Shown here in pieces: positions 52,236 to 61,095 of a stretch of 64,000 nucleotides of DNA. Made by a program: the position numbers and the translations under genes. Below the pieces are notes generated by a model. It was not told the DNA's origin and ran no database searches. It saw nothing but the letters and a program-made list of their open reading frames with translations. Every line of letters starts with the position of its first letter. Position 1 is the first letter of the stretch. Location: the NCBI GenBank assembly GCA_963800505.1, contig CAWDBL010000032.1, positions 1 to 64,000 of the forward strand. The letters run 5' to 3'. Source of the DNA: Fodinibacter sp963800505. GTDB lineage: Bacteria; Actinomycetota; Actinomycetes; Actinomycetales; Dermatophilaceae.

Positions 52236-54398
52236 ATGGCGCACGGACGGCGACGGATCAGGGTCGGCATCGACACCGGGGGCACCTTCACCGACGTGGT
52301 CGCCGTCGACGAGGACACCGGCGAGCTGGTGAGCACCAAGACTCCCAGCACCCCCGCCGACCCGGCGGACGGCTTCATCGCCGGCATCGAGAAGATCCTC
52401 GGGGTGCTCGAGGCCACCGGAGACGACATCACCGCGGTCTGCCACGGCACCACGGTCGCGACCAACAAGCTGCTCGAGGGCAAGGTGGAGCGGCTCGGCT
52501 TCATCACCACCGAGGGCTACGAGTTCATGCTCGAGATCGCCCGGCAGGCGGTGCCCGACGGCTACGGCAACTCCTACTTCTGGGTCAAGCCACCGCGCAT
52601 CGTCGCCGCTGACCACGTGCGGACCGTTCGCGGCCGGATGGACTTCGAGGGCAACGAGCTGCGCCCGTTCGACGAGTCGGATGCCGTGGCCGCCGCGCGC
52701 TGGTTCCGGGCGCACGGCATCACGACGATCGGGGTGTGCTTCCTGCACTCCTACGCCAACGACGCCCACGAGCTGGCGATGCGCGAGGTGCTGCGCCGCG
52801 AGCACCCCGATGCCGTGGTGTCGGTCAGCGCCGAGGTGCTGCGCGAGTACCGCGAGTACGAGCGGTCGATGACCACGCTCGTCGATGCCGCGGTCAAGCC
52901 CAACGTCAGCCGGTACGTGTCCAACGTCCACGCCCGTTTGGACGGGTTCACCGGAGGGCGGCCGATCCCGTTCTTCGTGATGAAGTCCAACGGCGGGGTG
53001 CTGTCGGCCGACGAGGTGGTGCACCAGCCGATCACGACGGTGCTGTCCGGCCCGGCCGCGGGGGCGCTCGGGGCGGCGCTGATCGCGCAGCGGGCCGGTT
53101 TCGACCGGGTGCTCACCTGCGACGGCGGCGGCACCTCGACCGACGTGTCGGTGGTGCTCGACGGCGAGCCGACGCTCACCACCGAGGGCACGGTCGGCGC
53201 CTACCCGAGCAAGATCCCGATGATCGACGTCGTCACGGTCGGCGCCGGTGGCGGCTCGATCGCCTGGGTCACGCCCGAGGGCACGCTGAAGGTCGGGCCG
53301 CAGTCGGCCGGCGCCGACCCGGGGCCGCTCTGCTACGGCAAGGGCGGCACCGAGCCGACCATCACCGACGCGCACCTCGTGCTGGGTCGCATCCCCCCAC
53401 ACCTGCTCGGCGGCGAGATCCCGCTCGACGCGGAGGCGGCGCGCGACGGCATCCGGGCCCTCGCGACCCGCCTGGGGCTGGACGAGGGGCGCTGCGCCAC
53501 AGGCATTCTCGAGATCTCGGCATGGAACCAGGCGAACGCCCTGCGGCAGGTGTCGGTCAAGCGCGGACTCGACGTGCGCGACTTCATGCTCACCACCTTC
53601 GGCGGCTCGGGGTCGCTGTTGGCGTGCCGGCTGGTCGACATCCTCGACCTCGCCGGCGTCGTCGTGCCGCAGAACCCCGGCAACGTGTCGGCGTTCGGGC
53701 TGCTCACCGTCGACGTCAAGAACGACTACGTGCAGACCCACGTCGCGCGGCACGCGTCGCTCGACCACGCCGCCGTCGAGCAGGTCTTCGCCGAGCTCAC
53801 GGCCCGGGCCGCCGCGGCCCTCGACACCGAGGGGTTCCCCCGCGAGCAGCACGAGTACGTGCGCACCGCCGACCTGCGCTACTTCGGCCAGGCCTACGAG
53901 GTGCGGGTGCCGGCCGGCGACGGCCCGGTCGACGGTGCGTCGGCGGCGGAGGTCGCCGCCGCGTTCCACGACGCGCACCGCCAGCTCTACGGCTACGACT
54001 TCCGCGACGACCCCCGCCAGCAGGTCGAGTGGGTCAACCTGCGGGTCACCGGGGTCGGGCCGATCACCCGCCCCGAGCTGCCCGAGCTCGCGCCTCGTGT
54101 CCCGGAATCGACCAATAGGTCACAGGAGGGACAGGCCCCCGTCCCGGAATCGACCAATAGGTCACACGAGGGACAGGCCGACGGACCGACGCCCCGCTCG
54201 AGGCGCCCGGTCTGCTTCGAGGCGGATGCCGGCTACGTCATCACCGACGTCTACTGGCGACCCGACCTGCGCGCCGGCGACACGTTCCCCGGCCCGGCCG
54301 TCGTCGAGGAGTTCGGCTCGACGGTGCCGGTCCACCCCGGCTTCGCCGTGCGCGTCGACGCGCTCGGCAACCTCGTGATCACCAAGGAGTCGCAGTGA
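52236..54398 (+). CDS. hyuA: Hydantoinase/oxoprolinase A subunit with inserted repeats
   Basis: This 720-residue protein has the ATP-dependent hydantoinase/5-oxoprolinase A fold: GIDTGGTFTDVVAVDEDTG at the start, CHGTTVATNKLLEGK, and GAGGGSIAWVTPEGTLKVGPQSAGADPGP mid-protein. Residues 622-649 are an extra stretch made of two copies of VPESTNRS(Q/H)EGQA, encoded by a 42-bp tandem repeat that includes the 25-nt dispersed repeat. The insert sits in a surface-like linker near the C-terminal end and keeps the frame, so the protein is probably still made. It forms a complex with the B subunit and hydrolyses a cyclic imide or lactam with ATP. Confidence 0.9.
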   Translation: MAHGRRRIRVGIDTGGTFTDVVAVDEDTGELVSTKTPSTPADPADGFIAGIEKILGVLEATGDDITAVCHGTTVATNKLLEGKVERLGFITTEGYEFMLEIARQAVPDGYGNSYFWVKPPRIVAADHVRTVRGRMDFEGNELRPFDESDAVAAARWFRAHGITTIGVCFLHSYANDAHELAMREVLRREHPDAVVSVSAEVLREYREYERSMTTLVDAAVKPNVSRYVSNVHARLDGFTGGRPIPFFVMKSNGGVLSADEVVHQPITTVLSGPAAGALGAALIAQRAGFDRVLTCDGGGTSTDVSVVLDGEPTLTTEGTVGAYPSKIPMIDVVTVGAGGGSIAWVTPEGTLKVGPQSAGADPGPLCYGKGGTEPTITDAHLVLGRIPPHLLGGEIPLDAEAARDGIRALATRLGLDEGRCATGILEISAWNQANALRQVSVKRGLDVRDFMLTTFGGSGSLLACRLVDILDLAGVVVPQNPGNVSAFGLLTVDVKNDYVQTHVARHASLDHAAVEQVFAELTARAAAALDTEGFPREQHEYVRTADLRYFGQAYEVRVPAGDGPVDGASAAEVAAAFHDAHRQLYGYDFRDDPRQQVEWVNLRVTGVGPITRPELPELAPRVPESTNRSQEGQAPVPESTNRSHEGQADGPTPRSRRPVCFEADAGYVITDVYWRPDLRAGDTFPGPAVVEEFGSTVPVHPGFAVRVDALGNLVITKESQ
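54099..54165 (+). repeat. 25-nt dispersed repeat, copies 2 and 3 (42-bp tandem)
   Basis: Two exact copies lie at 54099-54123 and 54141-54165, start to start 42 bp, inside hyuA. Each includes CGGAATCGACCAATAGG. They are the reverse complement of the copy at 33549-33573. Following each copy is a short AGGGACAGGC block. Confidence 0.85.
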
Positions 54399-56323
54399 AC
54401 AGCGCGGGCCTGCCCACGGCATACGAGCACGGCAACCGGCTGACCCCGCCGGGCAGCACCGTCGACCCGATCCTGGTCGAGATCGTGCAGGGCACCCTGG
54501 CGAGCGTCGAGATGGAGGTGGAGACCGCCATCGCCCGCACCTCGCGCAGCCCGATGATCCGCGACGCGCACGACTTCCGCGCCGGCATCCACGACCGCCA
54601 GCTGCGCAAGCTCACCGGGCGCTCGTACTCCGCGCTGGTGCACCCGATCGTGCGCGACTTCCCGCTCGCGCAGATGCGTGAGGGCGACGTGTTCTTCCAC
54701 AACGACGTCTACGAGTCGGAGGGCGGCATCGGTCACCTGCCCGACCTGTGCGTCACCGTGCCGGTCTTCTCCGAGGGCGAGGTCGTCGCGTTCGTGCAGG
54801 CGTTCGGGCACCACGACGACATCGGCGGCGCCGTGCCGGGCTCGATGCCGAGCAACGCGCGCACCGTGTTCGAGGAGGGCCTGTCCGTTCCCCCGATCAA
54901 GCTGTGGGATGCCGGGGTGCCCAACGCCGCTGCGCTGCGGATCATGACCCGCAACAGCCGGATGCCGGACAGCCTGGCCGCCGACCTCGACGCCGAGTGC
55001 TCGGCCTGCCTGATGGGGGCGCGGCGGCTCGCCGAGCTGTTCCAGCGGTACGGCCGCGACACCATCGAGACCGCCTTCGACGCCATCCTCGACGCCACCA
55101 CCGAGACGTACCGCCGCGAGATCCTCGGCAAGATCCCCGACGGCACCTACGTCTGGGAGGACTACGCCGAGCACGACGGGGTCGACGAGCCGCAGCTGCA
55201 CACCCAGCGGATCACGCTGACGAAGACCTCGACCGGTGGCCCGGGCCCCGGCGACGGCGGCCCGCAGCTGCTCATCGACTTCACCGGCACGGGCCCGCAG
55301 GCCAAGGGCCCGATCAACCACTGCGGCGACTACGTCGGCGGAAACTTCCTCAAGAAGTGGCTGGCGCCGATCCTGCGCAACCTCGCCGACACCCCCGAGC
55401 GGATGGCCGAGCTCGACGTCAACGAGGGCGTCGTGCCGCTCATCGAGATGCGCTTCCCCGACAAGGGCACTCTGCTCACGCCGATCTACCCGGCGCCGAC
55501 CAACGCGCGCACCTTCGTGATCCTGCGGCTGCTGGGGGTGCTGGCAGGGGTGGTGGCCAAGGCGGTCGACGGACGGATGCCGGCCGACCAGGAGACGATC
55601 CGCTACACCGGCGTCTACGGCAAGGACCGTGACGGGAACGACTACCTGATGCGTGAGGTGCTCGGTGGCGGCTCGGGTGGGCGCTACTACGCCGACGGCG
55701 AGGACACCATCCACGTCGTGCCCGACTCGCGCAACCTGCCGACCGAGTTCACCGAGTCGCGCTTCCCGTTCGTCGTCGAGCGGCTCGGGCTGGCCGTCGA
55801 CTCGGGTGGCGCGGGCCGGTACCGCGGCGGCCTCGGCTACGAGAAGCAGATCCGGATGCTGCGCGACGCCCACTTCATGTCGATCGCCGACCGGTCGATC
55901 CTCGCCTGCTGGGGGGTCAAGGGCGGCCGGGCCGGCCGCTCGTTCGAGGTGACCATCGACCTCGGCGGGCCGACCGAGCGGGTGGTCGACGCCCTCGCCG
56001 ACGCCGAGCCGGTGCTCGCCGGGCAGGTGATCCGCATCCGCACGACCGGTGGGGGCGGGTGGGGGGACCCGCTCGAGCGCCCCTACGACGAGGTGGAGCG
56101 CGACCTGCGCTGGGGCAAGGTCTCCTTCGAGGCCGCCCGTGGGGACTACGGGGTGGTGGCGTCGGGCACCAAGGACGAACCGGTCGTCGACGTCACGGCA
56201 TCCGATGCTGTGCGTGAGGACCTGCGGGCGGCCCGCAGTGACCAGCAGCCGTTCTTCGACCGCGGCCCGGGGTACGCCACCTTGTCCGGTGGGGCGACCG
56301 CGGCCGAGGTCGACTTCGTCTGA
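54395..56323 (+). CDS. hyuB: Hydantoinase/oxoprolinase B subunit
   Basis: This 642-residue protein is the B partner: DPILVEIVQGTLASVEMEVETAIARTSRSPMIRDAHDF at the N-terminus, the FHNDVYESEGGIGHLPDL metal-site region, and GQVIRIRTTGGGGWGDPLERP at the C-terminus. It starts at GTG 54395, overlapping the hyuA stop. HyuA/HyuB pairs open hydantoin, 5-oxoproline, N-methylhydantoin or related rings. The guanine-deaminase-like and carbamate kinase genes nearby fit nitrogen salvage, though the exact substrate is unknown. Confidence 0.92.
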   Translation: MNSAGLPTAYEHGNRLTPPGSTVDPILVEIVQGTLASVEMEVETAIARTSRSPMIRDAHDFRAGIHDRQLRKLTGRSYSALVHPIVRDFPLAQMREGDVFFHNDVYESEGGIGHLPDLCVTVPVFSEGEVVAFVQAFGHHDDIGGAVPGSMPSNARTVFEEGLSVPPIKLWDAGVPNAAALRIMTRNSRMPDSLAADLDAECSACLMGARRLAELFQRYGRDTIETAFDAILDATTETYRREILGKIPDGTYVWEDYAEHDGVDEPQLHTQRITLTKTSTGGPGPGDGGPQLLIDFTGTGPQAKGPINHCGDYVGGNFLKKWLAPILRNLADTPERMAELDVNEGVVPLIEMRFPDKGTLLTPIYPAPTNARTFVILRLLGVLAGVVAKAVDGRMPADQETIRYTGVYGKDRDGNDYLMREVLGGGSGGRYYADGEDTIHVVPDSRNLPTEFTESRFPFVVERLGLAVDSGGAGRYRGGLGYEKQIRMLRDAHFMSIADRSILACWGVKGGRAGRSFEVTIDLGGPTERVVDALADAEPVLAGQVIRIRTTGGGGWGDPLERPYDEVERDLRWGKVSFEAARGDYGVVASGTKDEPVVDVTASDAVREDLRAARSDQQPFFDRGPGYATLSGGATAAEVDFV

Positions 56324-56346
56324 GGCGGGCGAGGAGCCTGGAGGCG

Positions 56347-57204
56347 ATGCCTGTGGCAGGTGGCGAGCGCGCGGTGCTGGTCGTTGGCGCGACGGGCAAG
56401 ACGGGCCGAGCCGTGTGCGCCGCCCTGGTCGCCGCCGGGGTGCCGGTGCGGGCGGCCGTGCGGGCGGGTCGCGAGCCGGCCGCACCCGCCGGCACGACGC
56501 CCGTCGTCGTCGACCTGGCGGCCGGGCAGGGGCTGGCGGCCGCCCTCGACGGCGCGCGGTCGGCATACCACCTCGCTCCCAACATGCACCCCGACGAGGT
56601 GGGTATCGCTGCGCGAGTGGCGACTGCGGCATCCGACGTCGGGCTCGAGCGGCTGGTGTTCCACTCGGTGCTGCACCCCGACGACGCCCGGATGCCGCAC
56701 CACCTGCGCAAGGCCGAGGCGGAGGCCATGCTGCGCGGCGCCCTCGGCGAGCGCCTCACCGTGCTGCGGCCGGCGGCCTACCACCAGAACCTCGTGGCGC
56801 AGGCGCTGGCGGGGATGCTGCGCGTGCCCTACTCGGTCGACGCGCCGTTCACGAACGTCGACCTCGCCGACGTGGCGGACGTGGCCGCGGACGCGCTGCT
56901 CGGTGCTCACGCCGGGCTGACCCTCGACCTCGCCGGGCCCGAGGTGCTCACCACCTCGCAGCTCGCCGAGCAGGCGGCGGCCGTGCTGCGTCGTGAGGTG
57001 AGCAGTGAACGGGTCTCGGTGCAGCAGTGGCGCGCCGGGCCGGGTGCGGGGCTCGGCGAGCAGGCTCGCGATGACCTCACCGCCATGTTCGCCGCCTACG
57101 ACGACAGCGGCCTCACGGGCGACCCGACGGTGCTGCCGGGGGTGCTGGGGCACGCGGCCACGACGTGGGTGACCTGTCTGTCCAAGGTGACCACCGCTGC
57201 CTGA
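56347..57204 (+). CDS. NmrA-like NAD(P)-binding protein
   Basis: This 285-residue protein has a Rossmann loop GATGKTGRAVCAALVAAGVPVRAAVR at the N-terminus and the general layout of NmrA/atypical short-chain reductases. The usual catalytic Tyr-x3-Lys is not evident (a SVLHPDD stretch follows the Ser), so it may be a redox sensor or an atypical reductase. It starts 23 nt after hyuB and 22 nt before the deaminase, so it may be part of that operon. Confidence 0.75.
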   Translation: MPVAGGERAVLVVGATGKTGRAVCAALVAAGVPVRAAVRAGREPAAPAGTTPVVVDLAAGQGLAAALDGARSAYHLAPNMHPDEVGIAARVATAASDVGLERLVFHSVLHPDDARMPHHLRKAEAEAMLRGALGERLTVLRPAAYHQNLVAQALAGMLRVPYSVDAPFTNVDLADVADVAADALLGAHAGLTLDLAGPEVLTTSQLAEQAAAVLRREVSSERVSVQQWRAGPGAGLGEQARDDLTAMFAAYDDSGLTGDPTVLPGVLGHAATTWVTCLSKVTTAA

Positions 57205-57226
57205 CGCTGATGACACGATCAGTGCC

Positions 57227-57703
57227 ATGAGCGACGAGCAGGACTGGCTGGACCGCGCGGTCGACCTCGCCACGGCCAACGTGGCACGTGGCGGAGGGCC
57301 GTTCGGGGCCGTCGTGGTGCGCGACGGGGCGGTCCTCGGGGAGGGCGCCAACCGGGTCACCGTCGACCTCGACCCCACCGCGCACGCCGAGGTGGTGGCG
57401 ATCCGGGCGGCCTGCCGGCGCATCGAGAGCTTCTCGCTCGCCGGCGCCACGCTCTACGCCTCGTGCGCACCCTGCCCGCTGTGCCTGTCAGCGTCGCTCT
57501 GGGCCCGGGTCGACGCCGTGGTGCACGCCGCGGACGGCGCCGCCGCCGCTCGAGCCGGGTTCGACGACGAGCACTTCCGCCGGTTCGTCGTGCCGGCCCG
57601 CCCGACCGAGGACTGGCCGCTGCGCCTCGAGCACCACCCGACCACGCGCTCGGAGGAGCCGTTCGACGCCTGGCGCGCGAAGGCGGACCACATCCCGTAC
57701 TGA
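57227..57703 (+). CDS. guaD: Nucleobase deaminase, guanine deaminase-like
   Basis: This 158-residue protein has the cytidine/guanine deaminase zinc site: HAEVVAIRAA (His ligand and catalytic Glu) and CAPCPLC (two Cys ligands). Its size, the N-terminal GGGPFGAVVVRDG stretch and the C-terminal PFDAWRAKADHIPY extension fit GuaD (guanine to xanthine and ammonia) better than tRNA adenosine deaminase. Xanthine produced here could feed one of the Mo hydroxylases in the window. Confidence 0.78.
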   Translation: MSDEQDWLDRAVDLATANVARGGGPFGAVVVRDGAVLGEGANRVTVDLDPTAHAEVVAIRAACRRIESFSLAGATLYASCAPCPLCLSASLWARVDAVVHAADGAAAARAGFDDEHFRRFVVPARPTEDWPLRLEHHPTTRSEEPFDAWRAKADHIPY

Positions 57704-57931
57704 GCCGATTGGCCGGCGGTCCGGCCAGGTGGTCGCTGCCGCCACTATTGGTTGGCGGGCGAGAGTTCGGCGGCTGGGTTCTCGTCCGCGCCTGGTCGCC
57801 GGGAGTGGCCGCGTGGTCTTCGCGCTCCCGCGCCCCCCGGGCGCGAAAGAGAGGCTCGACCGGGCCCGCCCTCTCTCGCCATACTGGCCGCCGGGGGCCA
57901 GCGGGCGCGGCCCGGGAGAGGGACCACCGCC
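57704..57931. other. Intergenic region with hairpins
   Basis: No coding frame is supported. A hairpin TGGCCGG/CCGGCCA at 57710-57727 follows the deaminase stop by 6 nt and may be a terminator. A second imperfect inverted repeat (AAAGAGAGG near 57845 and CCCTCTCTC near 57869) lies ahead of the next gene. Confidence 0.45.
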
Positions 57932-58423
57932 ATGGACGTCAGCACCTTCTATGCGCTGTTCTCCGCCACCTGCTTCACGCTGACCGGGCTGTGGTGGGGC
58001 GTCGTCGAGAGGCACGGGCACTGGCTGCGCGACCCCGGCATGCGCCGCCGGGTCGGGTCGGTCTACCTCGCCTTCCTGCTGCCCGCGCTGATGGGCCTGT
58101 TCGCCCAGATCGGCGGCACCGACAGCCCGGCCTTCTGGCGAGTGAGCTTCGTCGTCATCGCCGCGATCGGGTGTGCCTCGACGGTGACCCTCCTGCGCCG
58201 CGCCCGCGCCGCCGAGGGGGCCGGCACCTTCGCCCGGTACTGGTGGGCCGCGGCCGTGGTCTACGCGGTGGTCGCCGTGCTCGGAGTGGCCCCCGGCATC
58301 GCCGGGTCGATCGGGGTCACGCCGCTGCAGGCCGAGGCCACCCTGCTCGTGCTGCTCGTCGCCCTGGCCCACGCCCTGGTCTGGGAGTTCATGACGCACG
58401 AGGGGCACGCAGAGCCCACCTGA
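57932..58423 (+). CDS. Small five-helix membrane protein, unknown
   Basis: This 163-residue protein has about five hydrophobic segments (ALFSATCFTLTGLWWGVV, YLAFLLPALMGLFAQIG, VVIAAIGCASTVTLL, YWWAAAVVYAVVAVLG and LVLLVALAHALVWEFM). I do not recognise a family. I chose the ATG at 57932 because GGGAGAGGGA precedes it. It is followed 26 nt later by another small unknown gene and may be cotranscribed with it. Confidence 0.65.
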   Translation: MDVSTFYALFSATCFTLTGLWWGVVERHGHWLRDPGMRRRVGSVYLAFLLPALMGLFAQIGGTDSPAFWRVSFVVIAAIGCASTVTLLRRARAAEGAGTFARYWWAAAVVYAVVAVLGVAPGIAGSIGVTPLQAEATLLVLLVALAHALVWEFMTHEGHAEPT

Positions 58424-58449
58424 GCACCCGCCGTGGCTAGCGTGGAGCG

Positions 58450-58824
58450 ATGGCTGACTACGAGGTCAACGAGGCCGGCGTCGCGCACGTGCGCGACCTG
58501 ATCGACAAGCACCAGTACGTGCTCGAGAGCCGCTGGGGGGACGTCCAGCCCGACGCCGCCGCCGAGAACGACTACCTCGAGCGCCACTCCTGGGACGAGT
58601 ACGCCGCCTGGCACCTCGGCCTCACCGTGGGGGCCACCGACGAGACCAAGGCCCGCTACGCCTTCGTCGCGGGCGACCTGCGGCGGGTGCACCGCAGCGC
58701 CCTGATCGCCTGCGTCTACCGGGCCGGTGAGTGGCGGCACAAGGACGTCGAGCTCGCCGCCCACGACCTGCTCCAGCACCTGGATGCCGTGAGCGGCCAC
58801 TCGCAGGCCAGCGGCACTCCCTGA
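58450..58824 (+). CDS. Conserved hypothetical protein
   Basis: This 124-residue soluble protein starts MADYEVNEAGVAHVRDLIDKHQYVLESRWGDVQP and has regular alternating polar and hydrophobic positions typical of a folded protein. It has no signal peptide or membrane segment. I recognise no domain and have no functional call. A strong hairpin follows its stop. Confidence 0.65.
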   Translation: MADYEVNEAGVAHVRDLIDKHQYVLESRWGDVQPDAAAENDYLERHSWDEYAAWHLGLTVGATDETKARYAFVAGDLRRVHRSALIACVYRAGEWRHKDVELAAHDLLQHLDAVSGHSQASGTP

Positions 58825-58828
58825 GCAC

Positions 58829-58867
58829 GACCCGGCCCCGCAGCCGGGGGGCTGCGGGGGCCGGGTC
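58829..58867. terminator. GC-rich hairpin terminator
   Basis: GACCCGGCCCCGCAGC and GCTGCGGGGGCCGGGTC form a stem of about 16 bp around CGGGGG, 5 nt after the stop of the hypothetical gene and 30 nt from the convergent M36 remnant. It probably ends transcripts from both sides. Confidence 0.75.
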
Positions 58868-58897
58868 GGTTGGGGTCACGGTGCGCCCGGCATCCGG

Positions 58898-59743
58898 TCA
58901 GCGCCGGAAGACCTGCACCTCAGTGATGCCGACCTTCTGCGCCCCGCTGTAGTTGGCGGTGCAGTCGGTGGCGTTCGCCGGGTCGTTGTCCTGCTCCCCG
59001 GCGTACTCCGGAGCGCCCTGGCACTGGTTGGTGACCGCCACGAAGCGCAGGTGCGCCGCCGCGGTCTGCGGGATCGCGAACGAGCGCATGTTCAGCGTCG
59101 GCGCGGTCGGTCGCGGCACCCCCGCGGGGAAGGCGTCGGCCGGCGAGGTGAACACCGGGCGGAAGTCCGCGTCGCCGCTGCAGTCGACCCGTCCGCGGGC
59201 GTCGCAGGCGAGCACCTGGAACTGGCGCAGCGCCTGGAAGCGCCCGACGACACCGGGCTCCGGGAGCGCACTGACCTGCACCCTCCGCACGACCTGCCGG
59301 CCACCGACGAGGTCGATGGTGAACGCCTTCTGTGCCTCGCTGGGCTGGTCGACCGTGGTCGCGGTCGTGCCCTCGTCGTCGTCGACCATCCGGCCCAGGT
59401 TGACGCCCTCACCGGTGAGGGTCGCGCCCGCCGAGGAGCTGGCGAGGTTGTCGCGCAGCTTCACCGGCAGGTCGCGCGTCTGGCGCGGCCGAGCCGTCAG
59501 GCTGAACTCGACCTGTCCCTTGCCGGGCCCGGTGGCCGTGTAGGCGGTCGACCCCGGCACGATGCGGAAGGTGTCGGGCAGCGCCGTCGCGGGGTCGGTG
59601 TCGGCCACCGGGCGGGTGTCGTTCGAGCTCGTCGACGTCGCCCCCTGGCCCAGGCCACGAGCTGCGAACGCGTTCCACAGCAGGTCCTGGTTCGCCCCGC
59701 CGAAACACAGCCAACCCTGTGAGCCGGGCCCGTTCGGCGCCAC
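58898..59743 (-). pseudogene. M36 fungalysin-type peptidase, C-terminal remnant
   Basis: The frame encodes 281 residues. Its first part (GWLCFGGANQDLLWNAFAARGLG) resembles the end of M36 fungalysin-type metallopeptidases, and the rest is a secreted beta-rich extension with paired Cys. The HExxH catalytic motif, propeptide and signal peptide are missing. An in-frame TGA lies only eight codons ahead of the nominal GTG start, so the frame does not continue upstream. It is convergent with the hypothetical gene and abuts the CoA-transferase control region. A short secreted protein made from this piece is unlikely without a signal. Family assignment rests on the LLWNAFAARGLG block. Confidence 0.6.
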
Positions 59744-59750
59744 CCCCGCT

Positions 59751-59772
59751 CCAAGATTTCGTCAATTCTTGG
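59751..59772. promoter_or_regulatory. AT-rich inverted repeat upstream of the CoA transferase
   Basis: CCAAGATTT and AATTCTTGG form a 9-nt inverted repeat with one mismatch around CGTC. It is strikingly AT-rich for this genome and lies between the M36 remnant and the CoA-transferase gene. It may be an operator or the edge of the deletion that removed the peptidase. Confidence 0.35.
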
Positions 59773-59907
59773 TAATGGACTGCCGCAACGGTGCTGGCAC
59801 AACCTGACAGCACTACCGGGTCAATGACGGCGCCCTGCCCAACAGCAACGGATGCCGCGTGGCTAGGTTGGCGGGATACGTCACCTCCCCGACGCCAGGA
59901 GCGCACC

Positions 59908-61095
59908 GTGAGCGGACCACTCGACGACATCGTCGTCATCGACCTCACCCGTGCGCTCGCCGGGCCGCACTGCGGCATGATGCTTGCCGACATGGGGGCC
60001 CGGGTCATCAAGGTCGAGAGCCCCGAGCACGGCGACGAGTCGCGCGGCTGGGGACCTCCCTTCGTCGGCCCGGACGACCAGCCGGTGTCGACCTACTTCC
60101 TGTCGTGCAACCGCAACAAGGAGTCGGTGACGCTGGACCTGAAGTCCGACGACGGGCGCGCGATGCTGACCCGGCTGGTCGCCCACGCCGACGTGCTGCT
60201 GGAGAACTTCCGCCCGGGCGTGCTCGACCGGCTGGGGTTCTCCGTCGAGCAGCTGCACGCCATCAACCCGCGGCTGGTGCTGCTGGCCATCAGCGGGTTC
60301 GGCCACGACGGACCGCAGGGCGGCCGCGCCGGCTACGACCAGATCGCGCAGGGCGAGGGCGGGCTGATGTCGCTCACCGGCACCGACCCGGAGCACCCGC
60401 AACGGGTGGGGGTGCCGATCGGAGACCTGCTCGCCGGCATGTACGGCGCCTATGGCGTGGTGTCGGCCCTGCACGAGCGCCACCGCACCGGCAAGGGACG
60501 CGTCGTGCGCACCTCGCTGCTCGCCTCGATCGTCGGGGTGCACGCCTTCCAGGGCACCCGCTACACGGTGGCCGGTGAGGTCGGCAAGGCCGGTGGCAAC
60601 CACCACCCGTCGATCTGCCCCTACGGCCTGTTCACCTGCGCCGACGGGGCGATCCAGCTGGCCTGCGGCAGTGAGGGCCTGTGGCAGCGGTTGGCTGCCG
60701 GCTTCGGTCTCGACCCGCTCGCGCCCGGCTTCGCCACCAACCGCGAGAGGGTGAGCAACCGTGACGCCGTCACCGAGCTGCTCGACGCGACCTTCGCCCA
60801 CTACCCGCTCGCGGAGCTGATGGCGCGGCTCGACGAGATCGGCGTTCCGGCCGGCGAGGTGCGCACCCTCGACCGGGTCTACGACTGGGACCAGACCCGG
60901 AGCCAAGGCCTGGTGGTCGAGGTCGACCACCCGGTGCTGGGCACCATCGAGATCCCCGGACCACCGATCCGCTTCGACGACAACGCGTATGCCGGTGGGC
61001 GCAGTGAGCACCTGTACCCGCCGCTGCTGGGTGAGCACAACGACAGCGTGCGCGCCTGGCTCGACGAGCTGGACCGTGAAGAAGGTGGCCGGTGA
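59908..61095 (+). CDS. CaiB/BaiF family (class III) CoA transferase
   Basis: This 395-residue protein has the family start IVVIDLTRALAGPHCGMMLADMGARVIKVESPEHGDESRGWGPP, the catalytic Asp at 144 (GYDQIAQGEGGLM) and the GKGRVVRTSLLAS stretch. These enzymes move CoA between carboxylic acids through an aspartyl thioester. I chose the GTG at 59908 because AGGAG lies 7 nt ahead. It overlaps carbamate kinase by 4 nt (GTGA), a striking pairing: the kinase suggests a carbamoyl-containing substrate is broken down, and the transferase may activate the remaining acid. The acid is unknown. Confidence 0.88.
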   Translation: MSGPLDDIVVIDLTRALAGPHCGMMLADMGARVIKVESPEHGDESRGWGPPFVGPDDQPVSTYFLSCNRNKESVTLDLKSDDGRAMLTRLVAHADVLLENFRPGVLDRLGFSVEQLHAINPRLVLLAISGFGHDGPQGGRAGYDQIAQGEGGLMSLTGTDPEHPQRVGVPIGDLLAGMYGAYGVVSALHERHRTGKGRVVRTSLLASIVGVHAFQGTRYTVAGEVGKAGGNHHPSICPYGLFTCADGAIQLACGSEGLWQRLAAGFGLDPLAPGFATNRERVSNRDAVTELLDATFAHYPLAELMARLDEIGVPAGEVRTLDRVYDWDQTRSQGLVVEVDHPVLGTIEIPGPPIRFDDNAYAGGRSEHLYPPLLGEHNDSVRAWLDELDREEGGR

